This document shows, piece by piece, positions 1 to 7,410 of a stretch of 20,160 nt of DNA. Position numbers and translations under genes: made by a program. Position 1 is the first letter of the stretch. Each line of letters opens with the position of its first letter. Under the pieces are notes generated by a model. It did no database searches and was not told the origin of the DNA. It worked only from the letters and a program-made list of their open reading frames with translations. This DNA is from Flavobacteriales bacterium UBA3364 (GTDB taxonomy: Bacteria > Bacteroidota > Bacteroidia > Flavobacteriales_F > PHOS-HE28), in contig DEQO01000068.1 of the NCBI GenBank assembly GCA_002360495.1, forward strand, positions 1 to 20,160. The letters are read 5' to 3'.

Positions 1-915
1 CACGATGAGATGCTGTTCATCATCATCCATCAAGCGTACGAACTGTGGTTCAAACAGATCTTGCACGAGACGAGCAGTGTGATCGACATGTTCGCCGATC
101 GCCATGTGGACGATAACGGTGGCGAGTTGAACATCGCCGTACACCGTTTGCAACGCGTGACGACGATCCTGGGCGTTTTGGTACACCAGATGGATGTCAT
201 GGAGACGATGACTCCGTTGGACTTCCTCGACTTCCGCGACCTGCTGCGGCCTGCGAGCGGCTTCCAAAGCACGCAGTTCAAGGTCCTCGAAGCGCGCTTG
301 GGATTGCGTATGGAGGCACGGTTCGGCAAGCAGTATTACACGAGCCAGTTGAAACCTGAACACAAAGCGGAGATAGAAGCGTTGGAAAACCTGCCCACGT
401 TGCTGGACCTCGTGAACGCTTGGTTGGAGCGCATGCCCTTCCTGGAGGAAAGGTACTGGCCGGCCAACGAGGCGCCCTTCTTCCAACGATTGGAGAAACT
501 CTACACGAATGGCCTTGTGCAGGGTGAAGAAGGCAACGCAGCATTATGGCGGACGATCTTCGTGGAAGGCAGTCCCGAGCGTCGGCTCTCCCCTGCTGCT
601 TGTCGCAGTGCGCTCTTCATCATGCTTTACCGGGATGAACCGATCTTCCAACAAGCCTTCCGCTTCCTGGAGGCTTTGCTGGACATTGACGAAGGGTTGG
701 CCGCCTGGCGCGGAAGGCACATCAACATGGTACACCGCATGATCGGCTTGCGCGTGGGAACGGGTGGCAGCACAGGCAAAGCCTATTTGAGAGGTGCCAT
801 GGACAAGCACTACATCTTCAGCGAGATCGCCGACCTGAGCAGCTTCCTGTTCGAGCGCCGGAAATTACCGGAGCTTCCGAGCACGGTGAAGGAAGCCGTC
901 CGCTTCAGGAGTTGA
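1..915 (+). CDS. kynA: Tryptophan 2,3-dioxygenase, 5'-truncated by window edge
   Basis: Haem enzyme that opens the indole ring of L-tryptophan with O2 to give N-formylkynurenine, the first step of the kynurenine pathway; cytosolic. The frame is open from base 1 (His-Asp-Glu before the Met at 10), so the true start lies upstream and the N-terminal few dozen residues are missing. Visible family motifs are HQAYELWFKQILHE (the distal active-site His is window codon 10), FRDLLRPASGFQS (substrate-carboxylate region, near codons 75-90), WRGRHINMVHR with the proximal haem-ligand His at codon 240, and GTGGS at codons 253-257 (the Thr contacts substrate in characterised enzymes). The C-terminal end is intact and stops at TGA 913-915. 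The S4-domain gene follows after 22 bases. No other kynurenine gene is inside the window. Family assignment is very secure; substrate specificity follows from the family. Confidence 0.97.
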   Translation, partial: HDEMLFIIIHQAYELWFKQILHETSSVIDMFADRHVDDNGGELNIAVHRLQRVTTILGVLVHQMDVMETMTPLDFLDFRDLLRPASGFQSTQFKVLEARLGLRMEARFGKQYYTSQLKPEHKAEIEALENLPTLLDLVNAWLERMPFLEERYWPANEAPFFQRLEKLYTNGLVQGEEGNAALWRTIFVEGSPERRLSPAACRSALFIMLYRDEPIFQQAFRFLEALLDIDEGLAAWRGRHINMVHRMIGLRVGTGGSTGKAYLRGAMDKHYIFSEIADLSSFLFERRKLPELPSTVKEAVRFRS

Positions 916-937
916 CCGGCACCCACATCCTTCGAGC

Positions 938-1180
938 ATGCCCTCCGCTTCCATCGACTTCGACCTGCGCGGCGAATTCATCGAACTCAACCAATTGCTG
1001 AAGCTCGCGGGCTTGTGCAACAGCGGCGGCGAAGGCAAGATGCTCGTGGCCCAGGGACTGGTGAAAGTGGATGGCGCGGTGGAACTGCGCAAGACGTACA
1101 AGGTGCGTGCCGGGCAGTTGGTCAGCTACAGGAATACTGTGATCAAGGTCCTGGCCGACCAGCAGGACGTTCGTGCGTAG
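938..1180 (+). CDS. S4-domain RNA-binding protein (YbcJ-like)
   Basis: Small 80-residue protein that is almost entirely one S4 RNA-binding domain. The pattern FIELNQLLKLAGLCNSGGEG, then KMLVAQGLVKVDG, then a basic stretch ELRKTYKVRAGQ matches the YbcJ/COG2501 group of stand-alone S4 proteins. These are thought to bind structured RNA, possibly ribosomal, but a precise target is not established. It starts at ATG 938, 22 bases after the dioxygenase stop, so the two may be co-transcribed, although no functional link is obvious. No Shine-Dalgarno is visible, as is usual in this phylum. It ends at TAG 1178-1180. The length is typical for the family. Confidence 0.88.
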   Translation: MPSASIDFDLRGEFIELNQLLKLAGLCNSGGEGKMLVAQGLVKVDGAVELRKTYKVRAGQLVSYRNTVIKVLADQQDVRA

Positions 1181-1356
1181 CTCAACGCCGAGGAGCTCAG
1201 GGCGCAGATCTGGCGCACCTTCCGCCGTGATCCAGGATGCGAGGGTTGCCATCGGGGGGCTCTGCACGATCCGCACGAAGGACCCGCACAAGCGCTGATC
1301 CCCCAGGCCTCTGCCTTGAGCGGTCCAAAACGGCGGGTCGAAATTCGCAGCACATT
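1181..1356. other. Convergent intergenic region, no gene recognised
   Basis: These 176 bases separate the S4 gene (+) from the end of the MBL-fold gene (-). I see no convincing hairpin followed by a T-run, so no terminator can be called for either gene. The frame of the S4 gene stays open after its TAG and reads LNAEELRAQIWRTFRRDP, but it has no start of its own and then runs antisense into the next gene; I treat it as chance in GC-rich DNA. Confidence 0.5.
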
Positions 1357-2787
1357 CTACAGTTCGAACCGCTGCCCCCGTTTCGGGATCGTGATGTTGG
1401 CGTACCCTTTGCTGGTCAACAGCTCCTTGAATCCGTTGAGACCACGGTCCACGCCATGCACGAGGAAGATCCGCTTCAGCTGCGCAGGCTTCTGACAGCT
1501 CAACCAGCGCAAGAGTTCGTTACGATCGCCGTGCGCGCTGTAGAACTCCATACGCAGGACCCTGGCACGGACTTGAACGGGATCACCGAAGATGCTGACC
1601 TCATTGGCACCGTCGAGCAACTGGGCACCCAGGGTCCCTGGCGCGCAGAAGCCCACGGCGAGGACGGCGTTGGCGGGATCGCCAAGTGAATTGCGCAAAT
1701 GGTGGCGGATGCGACCAGCCTCCATCATGCCGCTTGCCGCGATGATGATACACGGTTCCTTCACCCCGTTCAATTGCTTGCTGCGATCCGCGGTACGCAC
1801 GAATTCGACGCCAGGGAAACTGAACAGGTCCGGGTCCTTCAACAGTTCCTCGCGCACTTCGGCTTTGAACAGGTCGGTATGGCCGCGCACGACTTCCGTA
1901 GCACTGATCGCGAGGGGGCTGTCCACGAACACGGGGATCCTGGGCATACGGCCCTCGTTGCTCAAGGTGTTGAGCGTGTACAGGATCTCCTGCGTTTTCC
2001 CGATGCTGAACGCCGGGATCAACAACTTGCCACGTCCGGTGACACAGACATCCAGGACGTGCTTCAACAGTTCGGCCTCCGCTTCGGCCACGGGTGCATG
2101 ATCACGATCGCCATAGGTGGTCTCGCAAACCAGAACATCGGCCTGCCTGAAACGCACCGGCTCGGGCAACAGCCGATCCACATAGCGCCCTACATCTCCG
2201 CTGAAGGTGAAGCGCAGCACGCGCTCGCCATCGTCGATATCCAAGTGCACCGCAGCGCTGCCCAGGATGTGACCGGCATCGGTGTAGGTCAACGTGATGC
2301 CCGGGAGGATCTCGGTCGGTTCCGCATAATCGATCACTTGGAAGAGTTCCATCGCCGGGGAGACATCCTCCGTTGAATAGAGCGGGCCATCCTCGGGCGC
2401 AAGCCGACCCTTCTTGCGTGCGCGGCGCACATCGTACTCGTAGTCCGTTTCCTGGATGTGGGCGCTATCCGCCAGCATGATCGTACACAGATCGCGCGTA
2501 GCGGGGGTGGCGAAGATGGGCCCTTGGAAACCCTCTGCCACCAGGCGCGGGACAAGACCGCTATGGTCGATGTGCGCATGGCTCATGACCAGCACATCGA
2601 CGGACGACGGTTCGAACCCGAAAGTGCGGTTGGGATCGTGCCTGGCATCGCGAACGGCCTCGCCTTGGAACATGCCGCAATCCAGCAGGAGGCGGAATGT
2701 GCGCCCATCGGTGCGTTCGACATCGATCAAGTGCTTGCTACCGGTAACGGTGCCCGCAGCACCATGGCTCGTGAAGGAAATGGGCAT
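1357..2787 (-). CDS. MBL-fold / beta-CASP metallohydrolase (CPSF-like, RNA-specificity domain)
   Basis: 476-residue two-zinc metallo-beta-lactamase-fold hydrolase of the COG1236/YSH1 type, whose characterised relatives are RNA endo/exonucleases. Motifs: HAHIDH at residues 70-75 (metal motif 2), His173 in TDAGHILGS (motif 3), Asp198 in TFSGDVG (motif 4), then the beta-CASP insert with CETTYGD (221-227), SGMMEAGRIRHHL (352-364) and APGTLGAQLLDG (382-393). The C-terminal RMMBL segment FYSAHGDRNELLRW spans 415-428 and the final VHG motif is at 443-445. Many relatives have SSHAD where this one has SAHGD. I place the start at the ATG at 2787 because MPISFTSHGAAGTVTGS is the usual family N-terminus; an upstream extension to 2889 is Arg/Pro-rich and overlaps the divergent promoter region. 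The actual RNA substrate is unknown. Confidence 0.93.
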   Translation of the reverse strand: MPISFTSHGAAGTVTGSKHLIDVERTDGRTFRLLLDCGMFQGEAVRDARHDPNRTFGFEPSSVDVLVMSHAHIDHSGLVPRLVAEGFQGPIFATPATRDLCTIMLADSAHIQETDYEYDVRRARKKGRLAPEDGPLYSTEDVSPAMELFQVIDYAEPTEILPGITLTYTDAGHILGSAAVHLDIDDGERVLRFTFSGDVGRYVDRLLPEPVRFRQADVLVCETTYGDRDHAPVAEAEAELLKHVLDVCVTGRGKLLIPAFSIGKTQEILYTLNTLSNEGRMPRIPVFVDSPLAISATEVVRGHTDLFKAEVREELLKDPDLFSFPGVEFVRTADRSKQLNGVKEPCIIIAASGMMEAGRIRHHLRNSLGDPANAVLAVGFCAPGTLGAQLLDGANEVSIFGDPVQVRARVLRMEFYSAHGDRNELLRWLSCQKPAQLKRIFLVHGVDRGLNGFKELLTSKGYANITIPKRGQRFEL

Positions 2788-2864
2788 GCTTCTATTCGCC
2801 GAGCGACAATGCCATGGCGGGCGGTAAAGATGCGGAGGATGGACCGTCGATCGGCCCGTCCTCC

Positions 2865-2872
2865 TATATTTC
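2865..2872 (+). promoter_or_regulatory. Possible -7 promoter element of the TonB receptor
   Basis: TATATTTC lies 49 bases before the ATG at 2922, one mismatch from the Bacteroidota -7 consensus TAnnTTTG. It sits in the 134-base divergent region between the MBL-fold gene and the receptor. No clear -33 TTTG is visible at the expected distance, so this is tentative. Confidence 0.4.
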
Positions 2873-2921
2873 GCAGCGCGGCCCACCAACGAGCAGTACC
2901 TTCCTATCCCCGAACCACTCC

Positions 2922-5762
2922 ATGCAACAACTGCGGAACATGTTGCGCGCGTTTGCGAACTTGATCGTGCTGGTCTGCTGCCTGGTGGCCGGCGATGCGT
3001 CGGCCCAGCAATACCGGTTGCGCGGGGTGGTCACCGACGGGACCAACGGCGAAACGCTGATCGGTGCCAGCGTAAAGATCAAAGGCACCACCACCGGGGC
3101 CATCACCGATCTGGACGGGAAGTTCGAGATCGCCACGAACGAGCTTCCGCCCTATACGTTGGTGATCAACTACGTGGGCTACGCCACACAGGAGATCGAG
3201 GTGAAGAGCCTTGACCAGGAACTGAAGTTCAAGTTGAGCGCCGATCAGGTGTTGCTGAAAGAGGCCGAGGTGTTCGGTAGCAGGATCAGCGAGAAGCAGA
3301 AGCAGGCACCGCTTACTGTGGAGAGCATGGACCTGCTGGCGATCAAGGAGGCCCCGAGCGGCGATTTCTATGAAGGGCTGGGCACGCTGAAGGGAGTTGA
3401 CATGACCTCGGCGAGCATGGGGTTCAAGGTGATCAATACGCGCGGGTTCAACAGCACCAGTCCTGTGCGCAGCCTGCAACTCATCGATGGCGTGGACAAC
3501 CAGAGCCCCGGATTGAACTTCTCGCTGGGTAATTTCCTCGGAGCAAGCGAGCTGGACGTGCTGAAAGTGGACCTCATCGTGGGGGCCAGTTCAGCCTATT
3601 ACGGGCCTAACGCCTTTAACGGGGTGATAAGCATGACCACCAAGGACCCCTTCATCTATCGCGGGCTCTCAGCCATGGTGAAGACAGGCGAGCGCAGCTT
3701 GTTCGAAACAGGTATCCGTTATGCGCATGTGTTCGAAGGGAAGGAAGGGAGGGAACGCGTGGCACTCAAGTTCAACTTCTATTACTTCAGCGCGTTGGAT
3801 TGGATCGCGGACAACATGGATCCTACGGAGGACAGCCAAACCGACCAGCGGAATCCGGGTGGCTATGATGCAGTGAACAGGTACGGGGATGAACAATTGT
3901 TCAGGGGTGGTACAACAACATGGGGGCTTGGTGACTTCTACAGGGACGGTTATCGGGAAGTGGATCTGGTCGATTATGAGACGCACAACCTCAAGAGTTC
4001 CCTCGCGCTTCACTACAAACTCAACGACAGCCTGCAACTGATCGCCGCCTCGAGTTTCGGTACGGGGACCACGGTCTACCAAGGCGACAACCGGTATCGC
4101 CTGCAAGACATCCTGTTCTTCCAGAACCGCCTTGAGTTGAACGCCGGTGATCGCGGTTTCCTACGCGCTTATTTCACCAACGAGGATGCCGGTAAGAGCT
4201 ATGATGCGGTATTCACCGCCTTCCGCCTGCAGGACCAAGCCAAAGACGACAATCAATGGTACCGTGACTACACGAACCGTTGGATCAGCCAGGGTTATTC
4301 CAACCAAGTGCTCAATTCAGAGGGTTTCCCGCAGCCCGTGTTCGATCCAGGCCCACCGCCAACCTTCATCATCGACTATCCGGCGATCGATCAATGGTAC
4401 CTGGACAATGCGGACCTGCTGAACGGCCTGCACGCCAACGTGCGTGCCTATGCGAACAGCAGTAGCACGTCGATCGGCACGGCGAACGATTACAGGGATA
4501 GGCTGGAGCCGGGCACCCCGGAGTACGAGGCTGCATTCAAGGACATTACCAACCGCTTGTTCAGCGAAGGCGGAACCCGGTTCTATGATCGCTCGTCCCT
4601 GTTCCACACCCAAGGTGAGCGACGCTTCAAAGCGGCGCCATACACCGTTACGGTGGGGGGTAGCTTCCGGTACTACATGCCCGATTCAAAAGGGAACATC
4701 TTCTCTGACACGGCTGGTACAAGCATTACGAACAGCGAGTTCGGCCTGTACACCGGTGTGGAACGCAGGGTGCTCGCTGAAAAGTTGAAACTGACCGCTA
4801 CCCTCCGCGTGGACAAGAACATCAATTTCCCTTTTGTGTTCTCGCCTGCTGCATCGGCTGTGTACAGTTTCAACCCGGAGAACATCCTGCGGTTCTCCTT
4901 CTCCTCGGCGATCCGGAATCCGACCCTGCAGGACCAATATCTCTACTATAACGTGGGCCGGGCCATCCTCTTGGGCAACCTCAACGGGGTGAACGACCTG
5001 GTAACCGTCCCATCCTTGCTGGAGTCCTTCAGCAGCAGTGCCGATGCGCTGGAGTACTTTGATGTTGCGGCGGTGGTCCCGGAAAAGGTGAAGACATTGG
5101 AGGTCGGGTTCCGCAACACAGTAGGGAAGAACCTCTTCCTGGATGGATCCTATTACTACAGCTTCTACACGGATTTTCTCGGGTTCCAACTCGGGGCCGA
5201 TGTGGATGTGAACGTGATCAACCAGGTGGACCTGAGTTCGATCCAAGTGTATCGGGTGGCGGCCAATTCATCCAAGCAGGTCACCACGCAAGGCTTTTCA
5301 CTCGGCGCGAGCTATTTCTTCCGGAAGTTCTTCGCACTCAATGGGAACTACTCCTGGAACCGGTTGAACACCAAGGAGGACGACCCCATCATCCCGGCCT
5401 TCAACACGCCCGAGCACAAATTCAACATCAGCCTTTCCGCACGCGACATCAGCACGGTGGTCTGGGGCTTACCCTTGCAGAACTGGGGCTTCAACTTCAA
5501 CTACCGGTGGGTGCAGAGCTTCCTGTTCGAAGGATCCCCGCAGTTCACCGGTACCATACCGAGCTATGCCCTACTGGACGGTCAACTCAGCAAAAAGGTA
5601 CCCGGGATCGATTGCACCTTCAAATTGGGCGCCAGCAACTTATTGAACAACAAGGTGTACATGGTCTATGGTGGCCCGCTTGTAGGCCGCCTAGCGTTCA
5701 TCTCGGTCACCTACGAGCCGCAATGGCACAAGAACAAAGCGTCATCCATCGGAACGGAATGA
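2922..5762 (+). CDS. TonB-dependent receptor with carboxypeptidase-like N-terminal domain
   Basis: 946-residue outer-membrane active transporter energised by TonB/ExbBD. Domains in order: signal peptide 1-28 (hydrophobic LIVLVCCLVAG, cleavage after ASA); CarboxypepD_reg-like domain about 32-110 (LRGVVTDGTNGETLIGASV, then TTTGAITDLDGKFEI); plug about 128-243, containing TRGFNST, QLIDGVDNQSPG and ASSAYYGPNAFNGVISM; then a 22-strand-type barrel to about 935, rich in alternating aromatic strands. The ATG at 2922 is chosen because it gives a proper signal peptide and a promoter-like element lies upstream; the frame is open back to 2814, but that stretch has no protein-like features. No SusD-like partner follows; instead a secreted hydrolase-like gene starts 49 bases downstream, so a SusCD glycan system is unlikely. 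The ligand cannot be read from sequence. Confidence 0.95.
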   Translation: MQQLRNMLRAFANLIVLVCCLVAGDASAQQYRLRGVVTDGTNGETLIGASVKIKGTTTGAITDLDGKFEIATNELPPYTLVINYVGYATQEIEVKSLDQELKFKLSADQVLLKEAEVFGSRISEKQKQAPLTVESMDLLAIKEAPSGDFYEGLGTLKGVDMTSASMGFKVINTRGFNSTSPVRSLQLIDGVDNQSPGLNFSLGNFLGASELDVLKVDLIVGASSAYYGPNAFNGVISMTTKDPFIYRGLSAMVKTGERSLFETGIRYAHVFEGKEGRERVALKFNFYYFSALDWIADNMDPTEDSQTDQRNPGGYDAVNRYGDEQLFRGGTTTWGLGDFYRDGYREVDLVDYETHNLKSSLALHYKLNDSLQLIAASSFGTGTTVYQGDNRYRLQDILFFQNRLELNAGDRGFLRAYFTNEDAGKSYDAVFTAFRLQDQAKDDNQWYRDYTNRWISQGYSNQVLNSEGFPQPVFDPGPPPTFIIDYPAIDQWYLDNADLLNGLHANVRAYANSSSTSIGTANDYRDRLEPGTPEYEAAFKDITNRLFSEGGTRFYDRSSLFHTQGERRFKAAPYTVTVGGSFRYYMPDSKGNIFSDTAGTSITNSEFGLYTGVERRVLAEKLKLTATLRVDKNINFPFVFSPAASAVYSFNPENILRFSFSSAIRNPTLQDQYLYYNVGRAILLGNLNGVNDLVTVPSLLESFSSSADALEYFDVAAVVPEKVKTLEVGFRNTVGKNLFLDGSYYYSFYTDFLGFQLGADVDVNVINQVDLSSIQVYRVAANSSKQVTTQGFSLGASYFFRKFFALNGNYSWNRLNTKEDDPIIPAFNTPEHKFNISLSARDISTVVWGLPLQNWGFNFNYRWVQSFLFEGSPQFTGTIPSYALLDGQLSKKVPGIDCTFKLGASNLLNNKVYMVYGGPLVGRLAFISVTYEPQWHKNKASSIGTE

Positions 5763-5775
5763 TCAGATCCTGTAC

Positions 5776-5783
5776 TACCTTGG
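5776..5783 (+). promoter_or_regulatory. Possible -7 element between receptor and hydrolase genes
   Basis: TACCTTGG lies 28 bases before the ATG at 5812 and resembles TAnnTTTG with one mismatch. It could give the hydrolase gene its own promoter, or the pair could be read through from upstream, since no terminator is visible in the 49-base gap. Confidence 0.25.
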
Positions 5784-5811
5784 CAATGAAATCAACCCGC
5801 TACACCCGAAC

Positions 5812-7344
5812 ATGAAACAAACACTACGCAGCCTGGCCGTGATCGGCCTGATCAGCGCAGCGCCCTGCACGGCGCAGCGCTACTTAACGGAGGTTTTCTC
5901 CGCAGTGGATGTCCAAACGAACATCGAATACGGCACCAACTTCTCCGTGCTCTCGGGATCTCCCGTGTTGTCATCGCTGGTCATGGACCTTTACACTCCT
6001 GCCGGTGACACGGAAACGGACCGTCCGGTGATCGTGTACCTGCACACAGGTTCCTTCCTGCCCCGATATCTCAACAACCTGGTCACCGGTTCCAAAAGCG
6101 ATAGTGCGACGGTGGAGATGTGTCGCCGATTCGCAAAGAAGGGTTACGTGGTAGCCGCAATAGCCTATCGCACAGGCTGGAATCCGGCCTCACCTTCAGA
6201 ACAGACCCGGAAGCAAACGATCATCCAAGCGGTATACCGCTCCATGCAAGATGCGAAGACGGCCGTTCGGTTCCTGCGCAAGAGCATCGCCGAAGAGGGC
6301 AATCCGTACGGCATCAGTAATGAGAAGATCGTGATCGGTGGGCAGGGATCGGGCGGATACTCGGCCCTTGCCTATGCCACCCTGCAAGAAACCTCGGAGA
6401 TCCAACTGCTCAAATTCTTCAACACGGAAACCAACGAATTCATGGTCGATCCAGAGATCATGGGCGACTACGAAGGCTTGGGGGGTAACCCTGCTTTGAA
6501 CCAGGACAACCATCCGGGATTCAGTTCGGACATCAGCATGGTATTCAACATCGGTGGGGCCTTAGGCGATAGCTCGTGGCTGGAGCAGGGCGAAGTCCCG
6601 ATCTGTTGCGTACACGGCCAGTTCGATCCCTTCGCGCCCTATGCCAATGGTACCGTTTTCGTTCCCGGGACCGCCTTTGCCGTGGTGAATGTGGACGGCA
6701 GTTCAAGGGTAGCGGAATTGGCCCACGAATACGGGAACAACGATGTTTGGCTCGACCCGCCCTTCACCGACCCAGTTACGAACTATGCACAGTCCGCATT
6801 GGTAGGCACGGTGAACGAGGGGAACGAAGGCCTTTACCGGATCACGGAACCTCAGAATTCATCCGGTCCTTGGGAATGGTGGGATTCCACGACAGTGATC
6901 AACGAATGCGCGGCACTCGGTATCGATCTGGACGGGGCCTACGCAAGGATGGCCAACGCCCACTTGTCCAATCCCGTCTACGCATCACTGGGGCAGACCG
7001 ACGGTCGCCTGCGGGCTCTGGCCTACGTCGATACGCTGCAGAATTTCATCACGCCCCGGATGTACCGTGCCTTGGTGCTGAACGTCGGCATCGACGAGAA
7101 TTCCGAGATCGCCAGCGGTGTAAGCATCGCGCCGAACCCGGTTACGCGCTCCACGGAGATCGCCAGCACTTCGGCCATCATCCGTAACTATGTGGTGTAC
7201 GACAATCAAGGACGTATGGTGCGGAATGGCACCGTGAACTTGGGCCGTTTCACGTTCGACCGCGAAGCCCTCAGCGCCGGTTCCTATTACATGGAACTGT
7301 TCTTCGACGAAGGCAGTTTGACGCGAAAATTGATCCTGGACTGA
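5812..7344 (+). CDS. Secreted alpha/beta-hydrolase-like protein with T9SS type A sorting domain
   Basis: 510-residue exported protein. Residues 1-22 form a signal peptide (VIGLISAAPCTAQ). An alpha/beta-hydrolase fold of carboxylesterase type follows: core strand RPVIVYLHTGSF at 71-82 (the oxyanion-loop position), helix and strand RRFAKKGYVVAAIAYRTGW at 105-123, nucleophile-elbow region KIVIGGQGSGGYSALAYA at 172-189, and VHGQFDPFAPY carrying a plausible acid Asp. Aligned with the common GGDSAGG elbow, the nucleophile position holds Gly179 and the neighbouring residue is Ser180, and HGG is replaced by HTG, so catalysis is uncertain. PWEWWD lies near residue 353. The C-terminus from about 436 (SIAPNPVTRSTEI, DNQGRMV, LSAGSYYMELF, KLIL) is a T9SS type A domain, implying secretion or cell-surface attachment. 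It sits 49 bases after the TonB receptor, probably in the same operon, and a strong terminator follows it. Confidence 0.88.
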   Translation: MKQTLRSLAVIGLISAAPCTAQRYLTEVFSAVDVQTNIEYGTNFSVLSGSPVLSSLVMDLYTPAGDTETDRPVIVYLHTGSFLPRYLNNLVTGSKSDSATVEMCRRFAKKGYVVAAIAYRTGWNPASPSEQTRKQTIIQAVYRSMQDAKTAVRFLRKSIAEEGNPYGISNEKIVIGGQGSGGYSALAYATLQETSEIQLLKFFNTETNEFMVDPEIMGDYEGLGGNPALNQDNHPGFSSDISMVFNIGGALGDSSWLEQGEVPICCVHGQFDPFAPYANGTVFVPGTAFAVVNVDGSSRVAELAHEYGNNDVWLDPPFTDPVTNYAQSALVGTVNEGNEGLYRITEPQNSSGPWEWWDSTTVINECAALGIDLDGAYARMANAHLSNPVYASLGQTDGRLRALAYVDTLQNFITPRMYRALVLNVGIDENSEIASGVSIAPNPVTRSTEIASTSAIIRNYVVYDNQGRMVRNGTVNLGRFTFDREALSAGSYYMELFFDEGSLTRKLILD

Positions 7345-7362
7345 TCGCCGGAAGCACTGGTG

Positions 7363-7394
7363 AAAGGGGCCACCTTCGGGTGGCCTTTTTCTTT
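7363..7394 (+). terminator. Rho-independent terminator
   Basis: A perfect 7-bp stem GGCCACC / GGTGGCC with a TTCG tetraloop (7368-7385) is followed by TTTTTCTTT. The preceding AAAGG can extend the stem by pairing with the T-run. It ends transcription of the receptor/hydrolase pair 19 bases after the hydrolase stop codon. Confidence 0.9.
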
Positions 7395-7398
7395 GCAC

Positions 7399-7407
7399 CA
7401 ACTTTGC
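7399..7407 (+). promoter_or_regulatory. Candidate -7 element immediately before murQ
   Basis: CAACTTTGC ends 3 bases before the ATG at 7411 and has one mismatch to TAnnTTTG (C for T at the first base). If used, transcription would start at or next to the start codon, giving a leaderless or nearly leaderless mRNA. Its -33 region would fall inside the preceding terminator hairpin. Confidence 0.4.
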
Positions 7408-7410
7408 CCC

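Noticed and set aside
1699..2376. 225-codon open frame on the plus strand
   Set aside because: Antisense to the beta-CASP region of the MBL-fold gene, which carries complete catalytic motifs.
2814..2921. N-terminal extension of the TonB receptor
   Set aside because: Would place non-signal sequence before the signal peptide and cover the likely promoter; the start at 2922 is better.
2922..7344. Receptor and partner as a SusCD polysaccharide utilisation locus
   Set aside because: No SusD-like lipoprotein, glycoside hydrolase or hybrid sensor is present, and the downstream protein has a T9SS tail rather than a SusD lipobox.
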